NCBI RefSeq assembly: GCF_937952055.1
Contig: NZ_CALFYO010000010.1
Span: 62,001 to 126,000, forward strand
Origin: an uncultured Piscinibacter sp.
GTDB taxonomy: Bacteria; Pseudomonadota; Gammaproteobacteria; Burkholderiales; Burkholderiaceae_C
Length of the DNA: 64,000 bases
Reading direction: 5' to 3'
In this document: piece after piece, positions 46,700-54,327 of the stretch
Position numbering within the stretch: position 1 is the first letter of the stretch
How the letters are laid out: each line of letters starts with the position of its first letter
The notes under the pieces: generated by a model
Told to the model about the DNA's origin: nothing
The model's input: the letters and a program-made list of their open reading frames with translations, nothing else
The model's database searches: none
Translations under genes and position numbers: made by a program

Positions 46700-47848
46700 T
46701 CAGCGCGGCCACAGCACCCACATGCGCAGCGGCTGCTTCATGCGCCCGGCCTGCGCCTCGGCCTCCTTGCCCCAGCCCCAGAAGTAGTCGGCGCGCACCG
46801 CACCGGTGATCGCGCTGCCGGTGTCCTGCGCCATCACCAGTCGGCGCAGTGGCGTGCTCGACAGCGGCTCGGTGGTGTCCAGCCACACCGGCGTGCCGTA
46901 GGGCACCGACTGCGGATCGACCGCGATCGAGCGTCCCGGTGTCAGCGGCACGGCCTGCGCACCCTTCGGGCCCACCTGCGGGTCGGGCAGCGGCTCCTCC
47001 TTGAAGAACACGTAACGCGGGTTGCTCCACAGCAGCTCCTGGACCCGTTTCGGGTTCGACCTCGCCCAGGCCCTGATGGCCGGCCACGAAGCCTGCTCGG
47101 GCCGCAGCTCGCCCTGCTCGATCAGCCAGCGGCCGACCGACTTGTAGGGCTGGTCGTTGTGGCCCGCGTAGGCCACGCGCACCTGGCGGCGCGTGCCGTT
47201 GCCCTCCGACAGCAGCAGCCGGCCGGAGCCTTGCACCTGCAGCAGCAGCGCATCGAGCGGATCGGCCACGTAGGCGAGTTCGCGCCCGCGCAGCGCCGCC
47301 TGCGCGGCCGGCAGCGTGTCGATCTGCTGGCGCGTCCACCAGGGCTTGCGCGTGGCAAGGTCGTCGGGCAGCGCGTGCAGCGGCACGCGGAAGGCCGCGC
47401 GCGGCTGGCGCTGCGCCTCGATCAGCGGCTCGAAGTAGCCGGTGGCCAGGCCTTCGATCGTGCCGTCGGGCGCCTCGACACGGTAGGGCCGCAGCCGTGC
47501 CTGCAGCCAGGCGCGGGCGTCGGCGTCGTTGCCCGGCTGGAAGCCGCGCGCCGCCACGCAGACGCCTTCCCAGCCCGGCGCGGGCTTGTCGCAACCGCGC
47601 TGCAGTGCAGGCCAGAGTTCGCGCGTGGCGTCGGTGGACCAGCCGGGCAGCTCGGACCAGTCCGCCGGCAGCCAGCGCGAGCGCGCACGCACGATGGGAG
47701 CGTCGGCCGCTGCGGGGGGGGCCGTGACCATCGGGCGCTGCGCTGCAACGGAGGCCGGCGCAGCCGGTGGCGAGGGCTCCGGCTCCACGGCGCAGGCGGC
47801 GAGTCCGCCTAGAATCCACGCGCCGATCGACACGCGGCAGAGAGACAT
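46700..47848 (-). CDS. mltA: membrane-bound lytic murein transglycosylase A
   Basis: This 382-residue lipoprotein has a lipobox (GLAAC, Cys near residue 18), the MltA domain (FQPGNDADARAWLQARLRPYRV, GLATGYFEPLIEA, VQGSGRLLLSEG) and the C-terminal 3D domain (LVMAQDTGSAITGAVRADYFWG). It cleaves peptidoglycan between MurNAc and GlcNAc to form 1,6-anhydromuropeptides. Two starts are close (47854 and 47848); the second sits just inside the divergent 38-residue gene's start, so I chose it. Divergent from that gene with overlapping 5' ends. Confidence 0.92.
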   Translation of the reverse strand: MSLCRVSIGAWILGGLAACAVEPEPSPPAAPASVAAQRPMVTAPPAAADAPIVRARSRWLPADWSELPGWSTDATRELWPALQRGCDKPAPGWEGVCVAARGFQPGNDADARAWLQARLRPYRVEAPDGTIEGLATGYFEPLIEAQRQPRAAFRVPLHALPDDLATRKPWWTRQQIDTLPAAQAALRGRELAYVADPLDALLLQVQGSGRLLLSEGNGTRRQVRVAYAGHNDQPYKSVGRWLIEQGELRPEQASWPAIRAWARSNPKRVQELLWSNPRYVFFKEEPLPDPQVGPKGAQAVPLTPGRSIAVDPQSVPYGTPVWLDTTEPLSSTPLRRLVMAQDTGSAITGAVRADYFWGWGKEAEAQAGRMKQPLRMWVLWPR

Positions 47849-47852
47849 AGTC
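47810..47852 (+). promoter_or_regulatory. promoter of the 38-residue peptide / antiporter operon
   Basis: TAGAAT (47810-47815) would set transcription near 47822. AGAGAG at about 47840-47845 is a weak ribosome site 8 bp before the ATG at 47853. The element lies within the mltA coding start on the other strand. Confidence 0.4.
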
Positions 47853-47969
47853 ATGTGGCTGATTCTGCTGGAAGCGCTGGGGGCGCTGGTCATCCTGCTG
47901 CTCATCGTCTGGTGGACGATGTTCTCGGGTCGCTCGCGCGGCGAGCGCCGTCGAGACGCGGATGAGTAG
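47853..47969 (+). CDS. 38-residue single-helix membrane peptide
   Basis: The reading frame gives a 38-residue peptide: one hydrophobic helix (MWLILLEALGALVILLLIVW) and a basic/acidic tail (WTMFSGRSRGERRRDADE). It has no signal cleavage site. It begins one base inside the mltA first codon on the opposite strand. Its stop is 69 bp before the antiporter gene. Composition and position suggest a real small subunit or a leader peptide for the antiporter; no homologue is known to me beyond a vague recollection of similar Burkholderiales peptides. Confidence 0.6.
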   Translation: MWLILLEALGALVILLLIVWWTMFSGRSRGERRRDADE

Positions 47970-48038
47970 CCGGAGCGTGGCCGGCGAGGACGGTCGGAAC
48001 CGAGGCAACCCGTTTCGGCCCGGCACACGGAGACAAGC

Positions 48039-49277
48039 ATGTTGACGGAGTTTGCTGCCTACCTGCAGGTGGAGCCCTGGCCGCCCGTGCCCGACGCGAT
48101 GTTCTGGTCGGCGCTCGCGCTGGTGGCCGGTGCGCTGCTCGGCGAGGGGGTGCAGCGCGGGCTCGGCCTGCCGCGCATCGTCGGCTACAGCGTCGTCGGC
48201 ATGGCGATCGCGCTGTCCGGGCATGGCCTGGCCGACGGCCGCCTCGGCGGCAGCCTGCGGCTGATCGTCGACCTCGCACTGGCCCTGCTGCTGTTCGAAC
48301 TCGGCAGCCGCCTGCGCCTGCGCTGGCTGCGCATCAACCCGGCCCTGCTGTGGACCAGCGGCGCCGAAACGCTGCTCAGCTTCGCGGCGATCGTCGCCGC
48401 TCTCGCCTGGCTGGGCATGGAGACGCCTCTCGCGCTGGCCTGCGCCACCATCACGGTGGCGGCGTCGGGCGCGGTGGTCGGACGTGTCGCCACCGAGCTC
48501 AAGGCCGAAGGGCAGGTCACCGAGCGCATGCTGATGCTGACGGCACTGAACACGCTGTTCGCGGTGCTGGTGCACAAGCTGGTGATCGGCTGGCTGTACC
48601 TGGACCGCGCCGGCAACTGGGGGCAGGCGATCGCGCAACCCCTCTACACCTTCGGCGGCTCGGTGCTGCTGGCCTTCCTGCTCGCCGGGCTGGTCGCCTG
48701 GGTGGCGCGGCGGCTCGACCTGCGCAACGAGAATTCGGTGCTGCTGCTGCTGGGCATGATCGTGCTCGCGCTCACGTTGGCACGCGCGTTCAGCCTCTCG
48801 ACGCTGCTCGTGCCGCTGCTCGCCGGCGTCGTGCTGCGCAACAGCACGGAGCGGCCCTGGGTGTGGCCGCGTCACTTCGGCACCGCCGGCGGCGTGCTGG
48901 TGCTGATGCTGTTCGTCGTCGTCGGTTCGGCCTGGTCGGTGCAGGCCCTGGCGCTGGGCGCGGCGGGCGCGCTGCTGCTGCTGGCGGCGCGGGGGCTGGC
49001 CAAGGCGGTCGCGGTGATCGGCCTGGCGCGCTGGAGCGGCATCGAGACGCGCCAGGGCGTCGCGCTGACGCTGACGCTGATGCCGGTGTCCGGCACGGCG
49101 CTGGTGCTGTTCGCCGACCTGCACTTCAATCATCCCGATCTCGCCATCACGATCGCCCCGGTGGTGCTCACCGCCGTCGCGGCGATGGAGCTGGCCGGAC
49201 CGCTGGCCGTCCAGTGGGGGCTGCGGCTGGCCGACGAGGATCATCCGGCCCACCGTCCGCCGGGAGCGCGCGCATGA
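48039..49277 (+). CDS. KefB/CPA2-type cation:proton antiporter lacking an RCK domain
   Basis: This 412-residue protein has about twelve membrane helices of the CPA2 family: LGLPRIVGYSVVGMAI, ALLLFELGSRLRLRWLR, ATITVAASGAVVGRVATELKAEG and a late TLMPVSGTALVLF. It ends directly after the last helix (GPLAVQWGLRLADED), so the cytosolic KTN/RCK domain that gates KefB/KefC with glutathione is missing. It overlaps the gamma-glutamyl ligase gene by 4 bp. A regulatory input from the linked gamma-glutamyl enzymes is possible but unproven. Confidence 0.85.
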   Translation: MLTEFAAYLQVEPWPPVPDAMFWSALALVAGALLGEGVQRGLGLPRIVGYSVVGMAIALSGHGLADGRLGGSLRLIVDLALALLLFELGSRLRLRWLRINPALLWTSGAETLLSFAAIVAALAWLGMETPLALACATITVAASGAVVGRVATELKAEGQVTERMLMLTALNTLFAVLVHKLVIGWLYLDRAGNWGQAIAQPLYTFGGSVLLAFLLAGLVAWVARRLDLRNENSVLLLLGMIVLALTLARAFSLSTLLVPLLAGVVLRNSTERPWVWPRHFGTAGGVLVLMLFVVVGSAWSVQALALGAAGALLLLAARGLAKAVAVIGLARWSGIETRQGVALTLTLMPVSGTALVLFADLHFNHPDLAITIAPVVLTAVAAMELAGPLAVQWGLRLADEDHPAHRPPGARA

Positions 49278-50398
49278 GCCTCGGGCCCTTCGCCGAATCG
49301 CGCTCGCTCACGCTCGGCGTGGAGCTGGAGCTGCAGATCGTCAACACGCACGACTACGACCTCTCGCCCAGCGCGCGCGACCTGCTGCGACTGATGGGCT
49401 CGCGCAAGATCCCCGGCGCGGTGACGCCGGAGATGACCAACAGCATGATCGAGCTGTGCACCTCGGTGTGTGCCAGCCATGCCGAGGTGCTGGCCCAACT
49501 GACCGAGACGCGCGATGCGCTCGTCGAATGCGCCGACAGGCTCAACGTCGGGCTGTGCGGCGGCGGCACGCACCCGTTCCAGCAGTGGAGCGAGCGGCGC
49601 ATCTTCGACAAACCGCGCTTCAAGCAGCTCTCCGAGCTGTACGGCTACCTGTCCAAGCAATTCACCATCTTCGGCCAGCACGTGCACGTCGGCTGCGCCG
49701 GCCCCGATCAGGCGCTCGTGCTGCTGCACGGGCTGTCGCGCTTCATCCCGCACCTGATCGCGCTGTCGGCCTCCTCGCCTTTCGTGCAGGGCACCGACAC
49801 CGGCTTCCACTCCGCGCGCCTGAACTCGGTGTTCGCTTTCCCGCTGTCGGGACGGGCACCGTTCGTGTTGCGCTGGGAGGACTTCCTCGTGCACTTCGAG
49901 AAGATGGCGCGCACCGGCGTCGTCAAGAGCATGAAGGACTTCTACTGGGACATCCGGCCCAAGCCCGAGTACGGCACGATCGAGGTGCGCGTGCTGGACA
50001 CGCCGCTGACCATCGAGAAGTCGGCCGCGCTGGCCGCCTACATCCAGTGCTTGGCGCGCTGGCTGCGTGTCGAGCGGCCCTACGAGCCGGCCGAGGACGA
50101 CTACCTGCCCTACACCTTCAACCGCTTCCAGGCCTGCCGCTTCGGGCTCGACGGCATCTTCGTCGACCCGAAGAGCGGCGAGCAGCGCACGCTGCGCGAG
50201 GACATCGAGGCCAGCTTCGCGGCGCTGGAGATCCACGCCATGGAGCTGGAGGCGGAGGACGCCATCCGGCTGCTGCGCAACGAGCTGGTCGGCGACGGCA
50301 ACGACGCCAGCTGGATCCGCACCGCCTGGGAGCGCGAGCACCTGCTGCCCGAGGTGGTGCGCCAGCAGTGCCTGCGGTGGGAGGGCCGCCCCCTGTGA
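49274..50398 (+). CDS. ybdK: YbdK-type carboxylate-amine (gamma-glutamyl) ligase
   Basis: This 374-residue enzyme is a member of the glutamate-cysteine ligase 2 (YbdK) family: TLGVELELQIVNTHDYDLSP, EMTNSMIELCTSVCASH, GGTHPFQQWSERR and GTIEVRVLDTPLTIEKSAA. YbdK makes gamma-glutamylcysteine weakly and its physiological amine may differ. It overlaps both its neighbours (antiporter upstream, hydrolase downstream). Housekeeping glutathione synthesis is normally by GshA/GshB genes elsewhere. Confidence 0.9.
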   Translation: MSLGPFAESRSLTLGVELELQIVNTHDYDLSPSARDLLRLMGSRKIPGAVTPEMTNSMIELCTSVCASHAEVLAQLTETRDALVECADRLNVGLCGGGTHPFQQWSERRIFDKPRFKQLSELYGYLSKQFTIFGQHVHVGCAGPDQALVLLHGLSRFIPHLIALSASSPFVQGTDTGFHSARLNSVFAFPLSGRAPFVLRWEDFLVHFEKMARTGVVKSMKDFYWDIRPKPEYGTIEVRVLDTPLTIEKSAALAAYIQCLARWLRVERPYEPAEDDYLPYTFNRFQACRFGLDGIFVDPKSGEQRTLREDIEASFAALEIHAMELEAEDAIRLLRNELVGDGNDASWIRTAWEREHLLPEVVRQQCLRWEGRPL

Positions 50399-51174
50399 AC
50401 CCTGCGCCGTTGCGCATCGGCCTGTCGGCGCGGCTGCTGCACCAGCCGCCGGCCGAACTGGGCTTCCGCAACAAGACGCTGCAGTACCTCGAGCAGTCGA
50501 TCGCGCATTGGGTGATGGCGCATGGCGCGCTGGCGCTGATGCTGCCCACGCTGGGCTACGACGCCGAGGTGTCGCGGCGCAAGGTGTCGGTGCACCACTA
50601 CGTCGACTTGCTCGACGGGCTGGTGCTGCAGGGCGGCGCCGACGTCAGTCCGAGCAGCTACGGCCAGCAGCCGCTGCGGCCGGAATGGTCGGGTGACCTG
50701 GTGCGCGACCGCTACGAGATGGAGCTGCTCGAGGGCTTTCTGGCCAAGGGCAAGCCGGTGCTGGGCATCTGCCGTGGCTCGCAGCTGCTCAACGTCGCCT
50801 TCGGCGGCACGCTGATCCAGGACATCCCGACGCAGCGGGCTGCCTCGCGCGACCACGTCGACCCGTTGCTGTACGACAAGCTGCACCACGAGGTGCGCTT
50901 CGAGCAGGACGCGCGCCTGGCCGAGCTCTACGAAGGCCGGCCGGGAGGCCTGGTGACGAGCATCCATCACCAGGCCGTCGACCGCCTCGGCGCCGATCTC
51001 GTGGTCGAGGCACGTTCGACCGAGGATGGCGTCGTCGAGGCGATCCGCGCACGCGGGTCGGCCTTCGTGGCCGGCGTGCAGTGGCATCCCGAGTTCCACG
51101 CCGGCGTGCCCGGACTGCTCAGCGGCACGCCCCTGATGGAGGCCTTCCTCGACGCGGCGCGTGCTGCGCGCTGA
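50395..51174 (+). CDS. class-26 peptidase / gamma-glutamyl hydrolase (PuuD-like)
   Basis: This 259-residue glutamine-amidotransferase-fold hydrolase has GLVLQGGADVSPSSYG, nucleophile C126 in GKPVLGICRGSQLLN and the His of VQWHPEF. Family members hydrolyse gamma-glutamyl bonds, such as gamma-glutamyl-GABA (PuuD) or folate polyglutamate. It starts at a GTG overlapping the ligase stop by 4 bp. A ligase that makes and a hydrolase that breaks gamma-glutamyl bonds side by side is striking. Confidence 0.9.
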   Translation: MNPAPLRIGLSARLLHQPPAELGFRNKTLQYLEQSIAHWVMAHGALALMLPTLGYDAEVSRRKVSVHHYVDLLDGLVLQGGADVSPSSYGQQPLRPEWSGDLVRDRYEMELLEGFLAKGKPVLGICRGSQLLNVAFGGTLIQDIPTQRAASRDHVDPLLYDKLHHEVRFEQDARLAELYEGRPGGLVTSIHHQAVDRLGADLVVEARSTEDGVVEAIRARGSAFVAGVQWHPEFHAGVPGLLSGTPLMEAFLDAARAAR

Positions 51175-51189
51175 GCGGCCTCGTCCCGC

Positions 51190-51203
51190 CCGGAGCGCTC
51201 CGG
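51190..51203. terminator. palindrome after the hydrolase gene
   Basis: A perfect 14-bp palindrome CCGGAGCGCTCCGG lies between the convergent hydrolase and apaG genes. With no loop bases it would fold only as a tight hairpin; there is no U-tract. A role as transcription end or as protein site cannot be told apart. Confidence 0.35.
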
Positions 51204-51231
51204 CCCCGGCCCGCGCCCGCCCTCGGGCGGC

Positions 51232-51606
51232 TCAGTGCAGCGAGGACGCGGTGGTCAGCCCGAACTCGGGCACCGGCGAGTCGAAGGGGTGCGCGTCCTC
51301 GGTCATGCAGAAGAAGGTGCCGCGCATCGTGCCGTGCGGCGTGGCCAGGCGCGTCCAGCTCGTGTACTCGAAGCTCTCGCCGGGCTGCAGCAGCGGCTGG
51401 TGGCCGACCACCGCGAGGCCGCGCACCTCTTCGACGTGGCCGTCGGCGTCGGTGATGACCCAGTGGCGCGCGATCAACTGCGCGGTCACGTCGCCCGTGT
51501 TGCGGATGGTGACGGTGTAGGCGAACGCATGCTGGCCGTTCGCCGGGTCGGACTGCTCGGGCAGCGGCCGCACGGCGACGGTATTGGTGAACTCGGGGCG
51601 TGACAT
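51232..51606 (-). CDS. apaG: ApaG protein
   Basis: This 124-residue cytosolic protein has the DUF525/ApaG fold: AFAYTVTIRNTGDVTAQLIARHW, GHVEEVRGLAVVGHQPLLQPG, FEYTSWTRLATPHGTMRGTFFCM. ApaG was named in the E. coli apaGH operon; the function is uncertain, with roles in cation or nucleotide binding suggested. The start is the ATG at 51606, two bases after the transcript start predicted from the symmetric promoter. In beta-proteobacteria apaG commonly faces rpe, as here. Confidence 0.92.
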   Translation of the reverse strand: MSRPEFTNTVAVRPLPEQSDPANGQHAFAYTVTIRNTGDVTAQLIARHWVITDADGHVEEVRGLAVVGHQPLLQPGESFEYTSWTRLATPHGTMRGTFFCMTEDAHPFDSPVPEFGLTTASSLH

Positions 51607-51614
51607 GCGAACGC

Positions 51615-51636
51615 ATTCTAGGAGCGCACCTAGAAT
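51615..51636. promoter_or_regulatory. symmetric bidirectional -10 region between apaG and rpe
   Basis: ATTCTAGG (51615-51622) and CCTAGAAT (51629-51636) are exact inverse repeats with a 6-bp spacer. Each arm reads as a -10 hexamer TAGAAT, one for apaG (minus) and one for rpe (plus). The predicted apaG transcript starts about 2 nt before its ATG. An operator overlapping both promoters is the alternative reading. Confidence 0.55.
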
Positions 51637-51663
51637 TCCCTCGCATTCACAAGCCCATCCGCC

Positions 51664-52344
51664 ATGAGCACCTATCGAATCGCCCCCAGCATCCTCTCTG
51701 CCGACTTCGCCCGCCTCGGCGAGGAGGTGCGCGACGTGCTCGCGGCGGGCGCCGACTGGATCCACTTCGACGTGATGGACAACCACTACGTGCCGAACCT
51801 GACCTTCGGCCCGATGGTCTGCGAGGCGCTGCGCCAGCATGCGGTGACGCCGGCCGGCCACCGCGCGCCGATCGACGTGCACCTGATGGTGCAGCCGGTC
51901 GATGCGCTGGCGCAGGCTTTCGCCAGGGCAGGCGCCGACCTGGTCAGCTTCCACCCCGAGGCCAGCGCGCATGTCGACCGCACGCTGCAGCTCATCAAGT
52001 CCGAGGGCTGCCAGGCCGGCCTGGTGTTCAACCCGGCCACGCCGCTGGACGTGCTGGACTGGGTGCTCGACAAGGTCGACCTGGTGCTCATCATGAGCGT
52101 CAACCCCGGCTTCGGCGGGCAGAGCTTCATCCCCGCGGCGCTGAAGAAGATCGAGCGTGCGCGCCGCCTCATCGACGCCAGCGGCCGCGACATCCGCCTG
52201 GAGGTCGACGGCGGCATCAAGATCGACAACATCCGCGCCGTGGCCGACGCCGGCGCCGACACTTTCGTGGCCGGCAGCGCGATCTTCGGCCAGCGCGACT
52301 ACAAGGTCGTCATCGACGCGATGCGCGCGCGGCTGGGCCGCTGA
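51664..52344 (+). CDS. rpe: ribulose-phosphate 3-epimerase
   Basis: This 226-residue TIM-barrel enzyme has IAPSILSADFARLGEEV, DWIHFDVMDNHYVPNLTFGP (metal-binding His and Asp), SFHPEAS, LVLIMSVNPGFGGQSFIP and LEVDGGIK. It interconverts ribulose 5-phosphate and xylulose 5-phosphate in the pentose phosphate pathway and Calvin cycle. In many Burkholderiales it is followed by gph and trpE; here narX follows instead. Confidence 0.97.
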   Translation: MSTYRIAPSILSADFARLGEEVRDVLAAGADWIHFDVMDNHYVPNLTFGPMVCEALRQHAVTPAGHRAPIDVHLMVQPVDALAQAFARAGADLVSFHPEASAHVDRTLQLIKSEGCQAGLVFNPATPLDVLDWVLDKVDLVLIMSVNPGFGGQSFIPAALKKIERARRLIDASGRDIRLEVDGGIKIDNIRAVADAGADTFVAGSAIFGQRDYKVVIDAMRARLGR

Positions 52345-52369
52345 ATCGGCGCGGGCCGGACGCTCGGGC

Positions 52370-52410
52370 TTGACCGGAATCAAGACGAGAGCCGGACCGC
52401 TGTCTAGACT
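52370..52410 (+). promoter_or_regulatory. FNR box and -10 of narX
   Basis: TTGAC-CGGA-ATCAA (52370-52383) matches the FNR consensus TTGAY-N4-RTCAA. Its centre (52376.5) is 40.5 bp from the narX ATG (52417). TAGACT at 52405-52410 ends 7 bp before that ATG. So an FNR-type activator would sit at about -41, the class II position, and the transcript would be leaderless. There is no -35 and no Shine-Dalgarno. Confidence 0.7.
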
Positions 52411-52416
52411 GCGCCC

Positions 52417-54327
52417 ATGGCCCGCTCCCGCGCCTGGACCCTCGGCACCAAGCTCGCCCTGGTGGCGGCGCCGTTCCTGCTGCTCGCGTTCACCTCGATC
52501 GGCCTGACGCTGTGGGTGTCGTGGCAGCTCGACGGCGGCGCCGCGGCGGTCAACGAAGCCGGCCGCATGCGCATGCAGGCCTACCGCATGGCGCTGTCGG
52601 TGGCGAGCGTGGACCGCGACGTGCTGCCGTCGCAGGTGGCCGAATTCGATCGCAGCGTGGCCCTGCTGCGCCACGGCGACCCGGAGCGGCCGCTGTTCCT
52701 GCCCTGGGACGAGAAGGTGGCGGAGCGCTTCGACCGCGTCGAGGCCGACTGGCGGCACTTTCGCGCGCGCTGGACAGTGGCGCCGCCGGCCTCGATCGCC
52801 GGCCTGCGCGAGGAGAGCGCGGCGTTCGCCGGGCACATCGACGCGCTGGTCGCCGCCATCGAGGCGCACATGTCGCGCTGGACGGCGCTGATGCACCTGC
52901 TGCAGACGGCGATGATGGTGCTCGCGGTGGTCGGGGCCGCCGTGCTGGTCTACAGCGGCTACCGCTTCGTGCTCGAGCCGGTGGGCGATCTCAAGCGCGC
53001 GATCGAGGGCATCCAGGGGGGCGACTTCTCGACCCGCGTCGACCGCCCCACGCGCGACGAGTTCGGCACGCTGGCCGACGGCTTCAACGGCATGGCCGAG
53101 AACCTGCAGCAGATGTACCGCGGGCTGGAGGCCAAGGTCAGCGAGAAGACCGCGCAGCTGGAAGAGAAGCGCGAGCGCCTGCAGGTGCTCTACGACGTGA
53201 CTGCGCTGGTGGCGGGCGCCAGCGCGCTGGAGCCGCTGGCGCGGAACTTCGCGCAGCGCGTGCGCGAGGCGGTGCATGCCGACGCGGTGGCGTTGCGCTG
53301 GTCGGACGAGACGCAGCAGCGCTACCTGATGCTCGCCAGCGAGGGGCTGCCCGTGGCCATGGCCGAGGGCGAGCACTGCCTGCACGCCGGCCAGTGCCAC
53401 TGCGGCGTGACCGACGGCGCCGCGCACGGCGTGCGCGTGATCCCGCTGCGCAGCGAGGCGGCCGCCATGCCGCACTGCCGCGAGGCCGGCTTCGAGACGG
53501 TGGTGTCGGTGCCGATCCGCCAGCACGAGCGCGTGATGGGCGAGATCGACCTGTTCTTCCATGCCCAGTACACCCTCAGCGACGCGGAGCGTTCGCTGCT
53601 CGAGGTGCTCGCCGCGCACCTGGCCGCGGCGATGGAATACCTGCGCCTGAACGCGCTGGAGAAGGAGGCCGCGGTCTCTCAGGAGCGCAGCTTCATCGCG
53701 CGCGAGCTGCACGACTCGATCGCGCAGTCGCTCGCCTTCCTGAAGATCCAGGTGCAGCTGCTGCGCGAGGCGCTGCGCAGCGGCGACGCCCAGCGGCTCG
53801 AGCAGGTGGTCGCCGAGATCGACACCGGTGTGCGCGAGAGCTACGGCGACGTGCGCGAGCTGTTGATGCACTTCCGCACGCGCAGCAGCGGCGAGGACAT
53901 CGAGCCCGCGCTGCAGACCACGCTGCGCAAGTTCGAGCACCAGAGCGGCCTGCGCGCCGAGCTGCAGATGCACGGCCACGGCTTGCCGCTGCCGCCCGAT
54001 TTGCAGCTGCAGGTGCTGCACATCGTGCAGGAGGCGCTGTCCAACGTGCGCAAGCATGCCCATGCGACGCGGGTGTGGGTCGATGTGCAGCAGCAGCCGC
54101 AGTGGCGCTTCGAGGTGCGCGACGACGGCATCGGCTTCGACGTCGAGCAAGGCGCCCCCGACGAGACGCATGTCGGACGACGCATCATGGCCGAGCGCGC
54201 CGAGCGCATCGGCGCGCAGCTCGAGACCTTCTCGGTGGCCGGCCGAGGCACCTCGGTGGTGCTGACGCTGCCGGCCGGCACCGCGGCGCGCGCCGCCGAC
54301 GCCGCCGACCTGCGGGACGCGGCATGA
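52417..54327 (+). CDS. narX: nitrate/nitrite sensor histidine kinase NarX
   Basis: This 636-residue inner-membrane kinase has a first helix (about 13-35), the P-box NEAGRMRMQAYRMAL (46-60) that binds nitrate, a periplasmic helical region, a second helix, HAMP (about 180-232) and a central cysteine-cluster module (CLHAGQCHCG, then PHC). The HisKA_3 dimerisation domain has H432 in ARELHDSIAQSLAF and the ATPase domain has DDGIGFDV. It phosphorylates NarL when nitrate is present. It overlaps narL by 4 bp. Confidence 0.95.
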   Translation: MARSRAWTLGTKLALVAAPFLLLAFTSIGLTLWVSWQLDGGAAAVNEAGRMRMQAYRMALSVASVDRDVLPSQVAEFDRSVALLRHGDPERPLFLPWDEKVAERFDRVEADWRHFRARWTVAPPASIAGLREESAAFAGHIDALVAAIEAHMSRWTALMHLLQTAMMVLAVVGAAVLVYSGYRFVLEPVGDLKRAIEGIQGGDFSTRVDRPTRDEFGTLADGFNGMAENLQQMYRGLEAKVSEKTAQLEEKRERLQVLYDVTALVAGASALEPLARNFAQRVREAVHADAVALRWSDETQQRYLMLASEGLPVAMAEGEHCLHAGQCHCGVTDGAAHGVRVIPLRSEAAAMPHCREAGFETVVSVPIRQHERVMGEIDLFFHAQYTLSDAERSLLEVLAAHLAAAMEYLRLNALEKEAAVSQERSFIARELHDSIAQSLAFLKIQVQLLREALRSGDAQRLEQVVAEIDTGVRESYGDVRELLMHFRTRSSGEDIEPALQTTLRKFEHQSGLRAELQMHGHGLPLPPDLQLQVLHIVQEALSNVRKHAHATRVWVDVQQQPQWRFEVRDDGIGFDVEQGAPDETHVGRRIMAERAERIGAQLETFSVAGRGTSVVLTLPAGTAARAADAADLRDAA

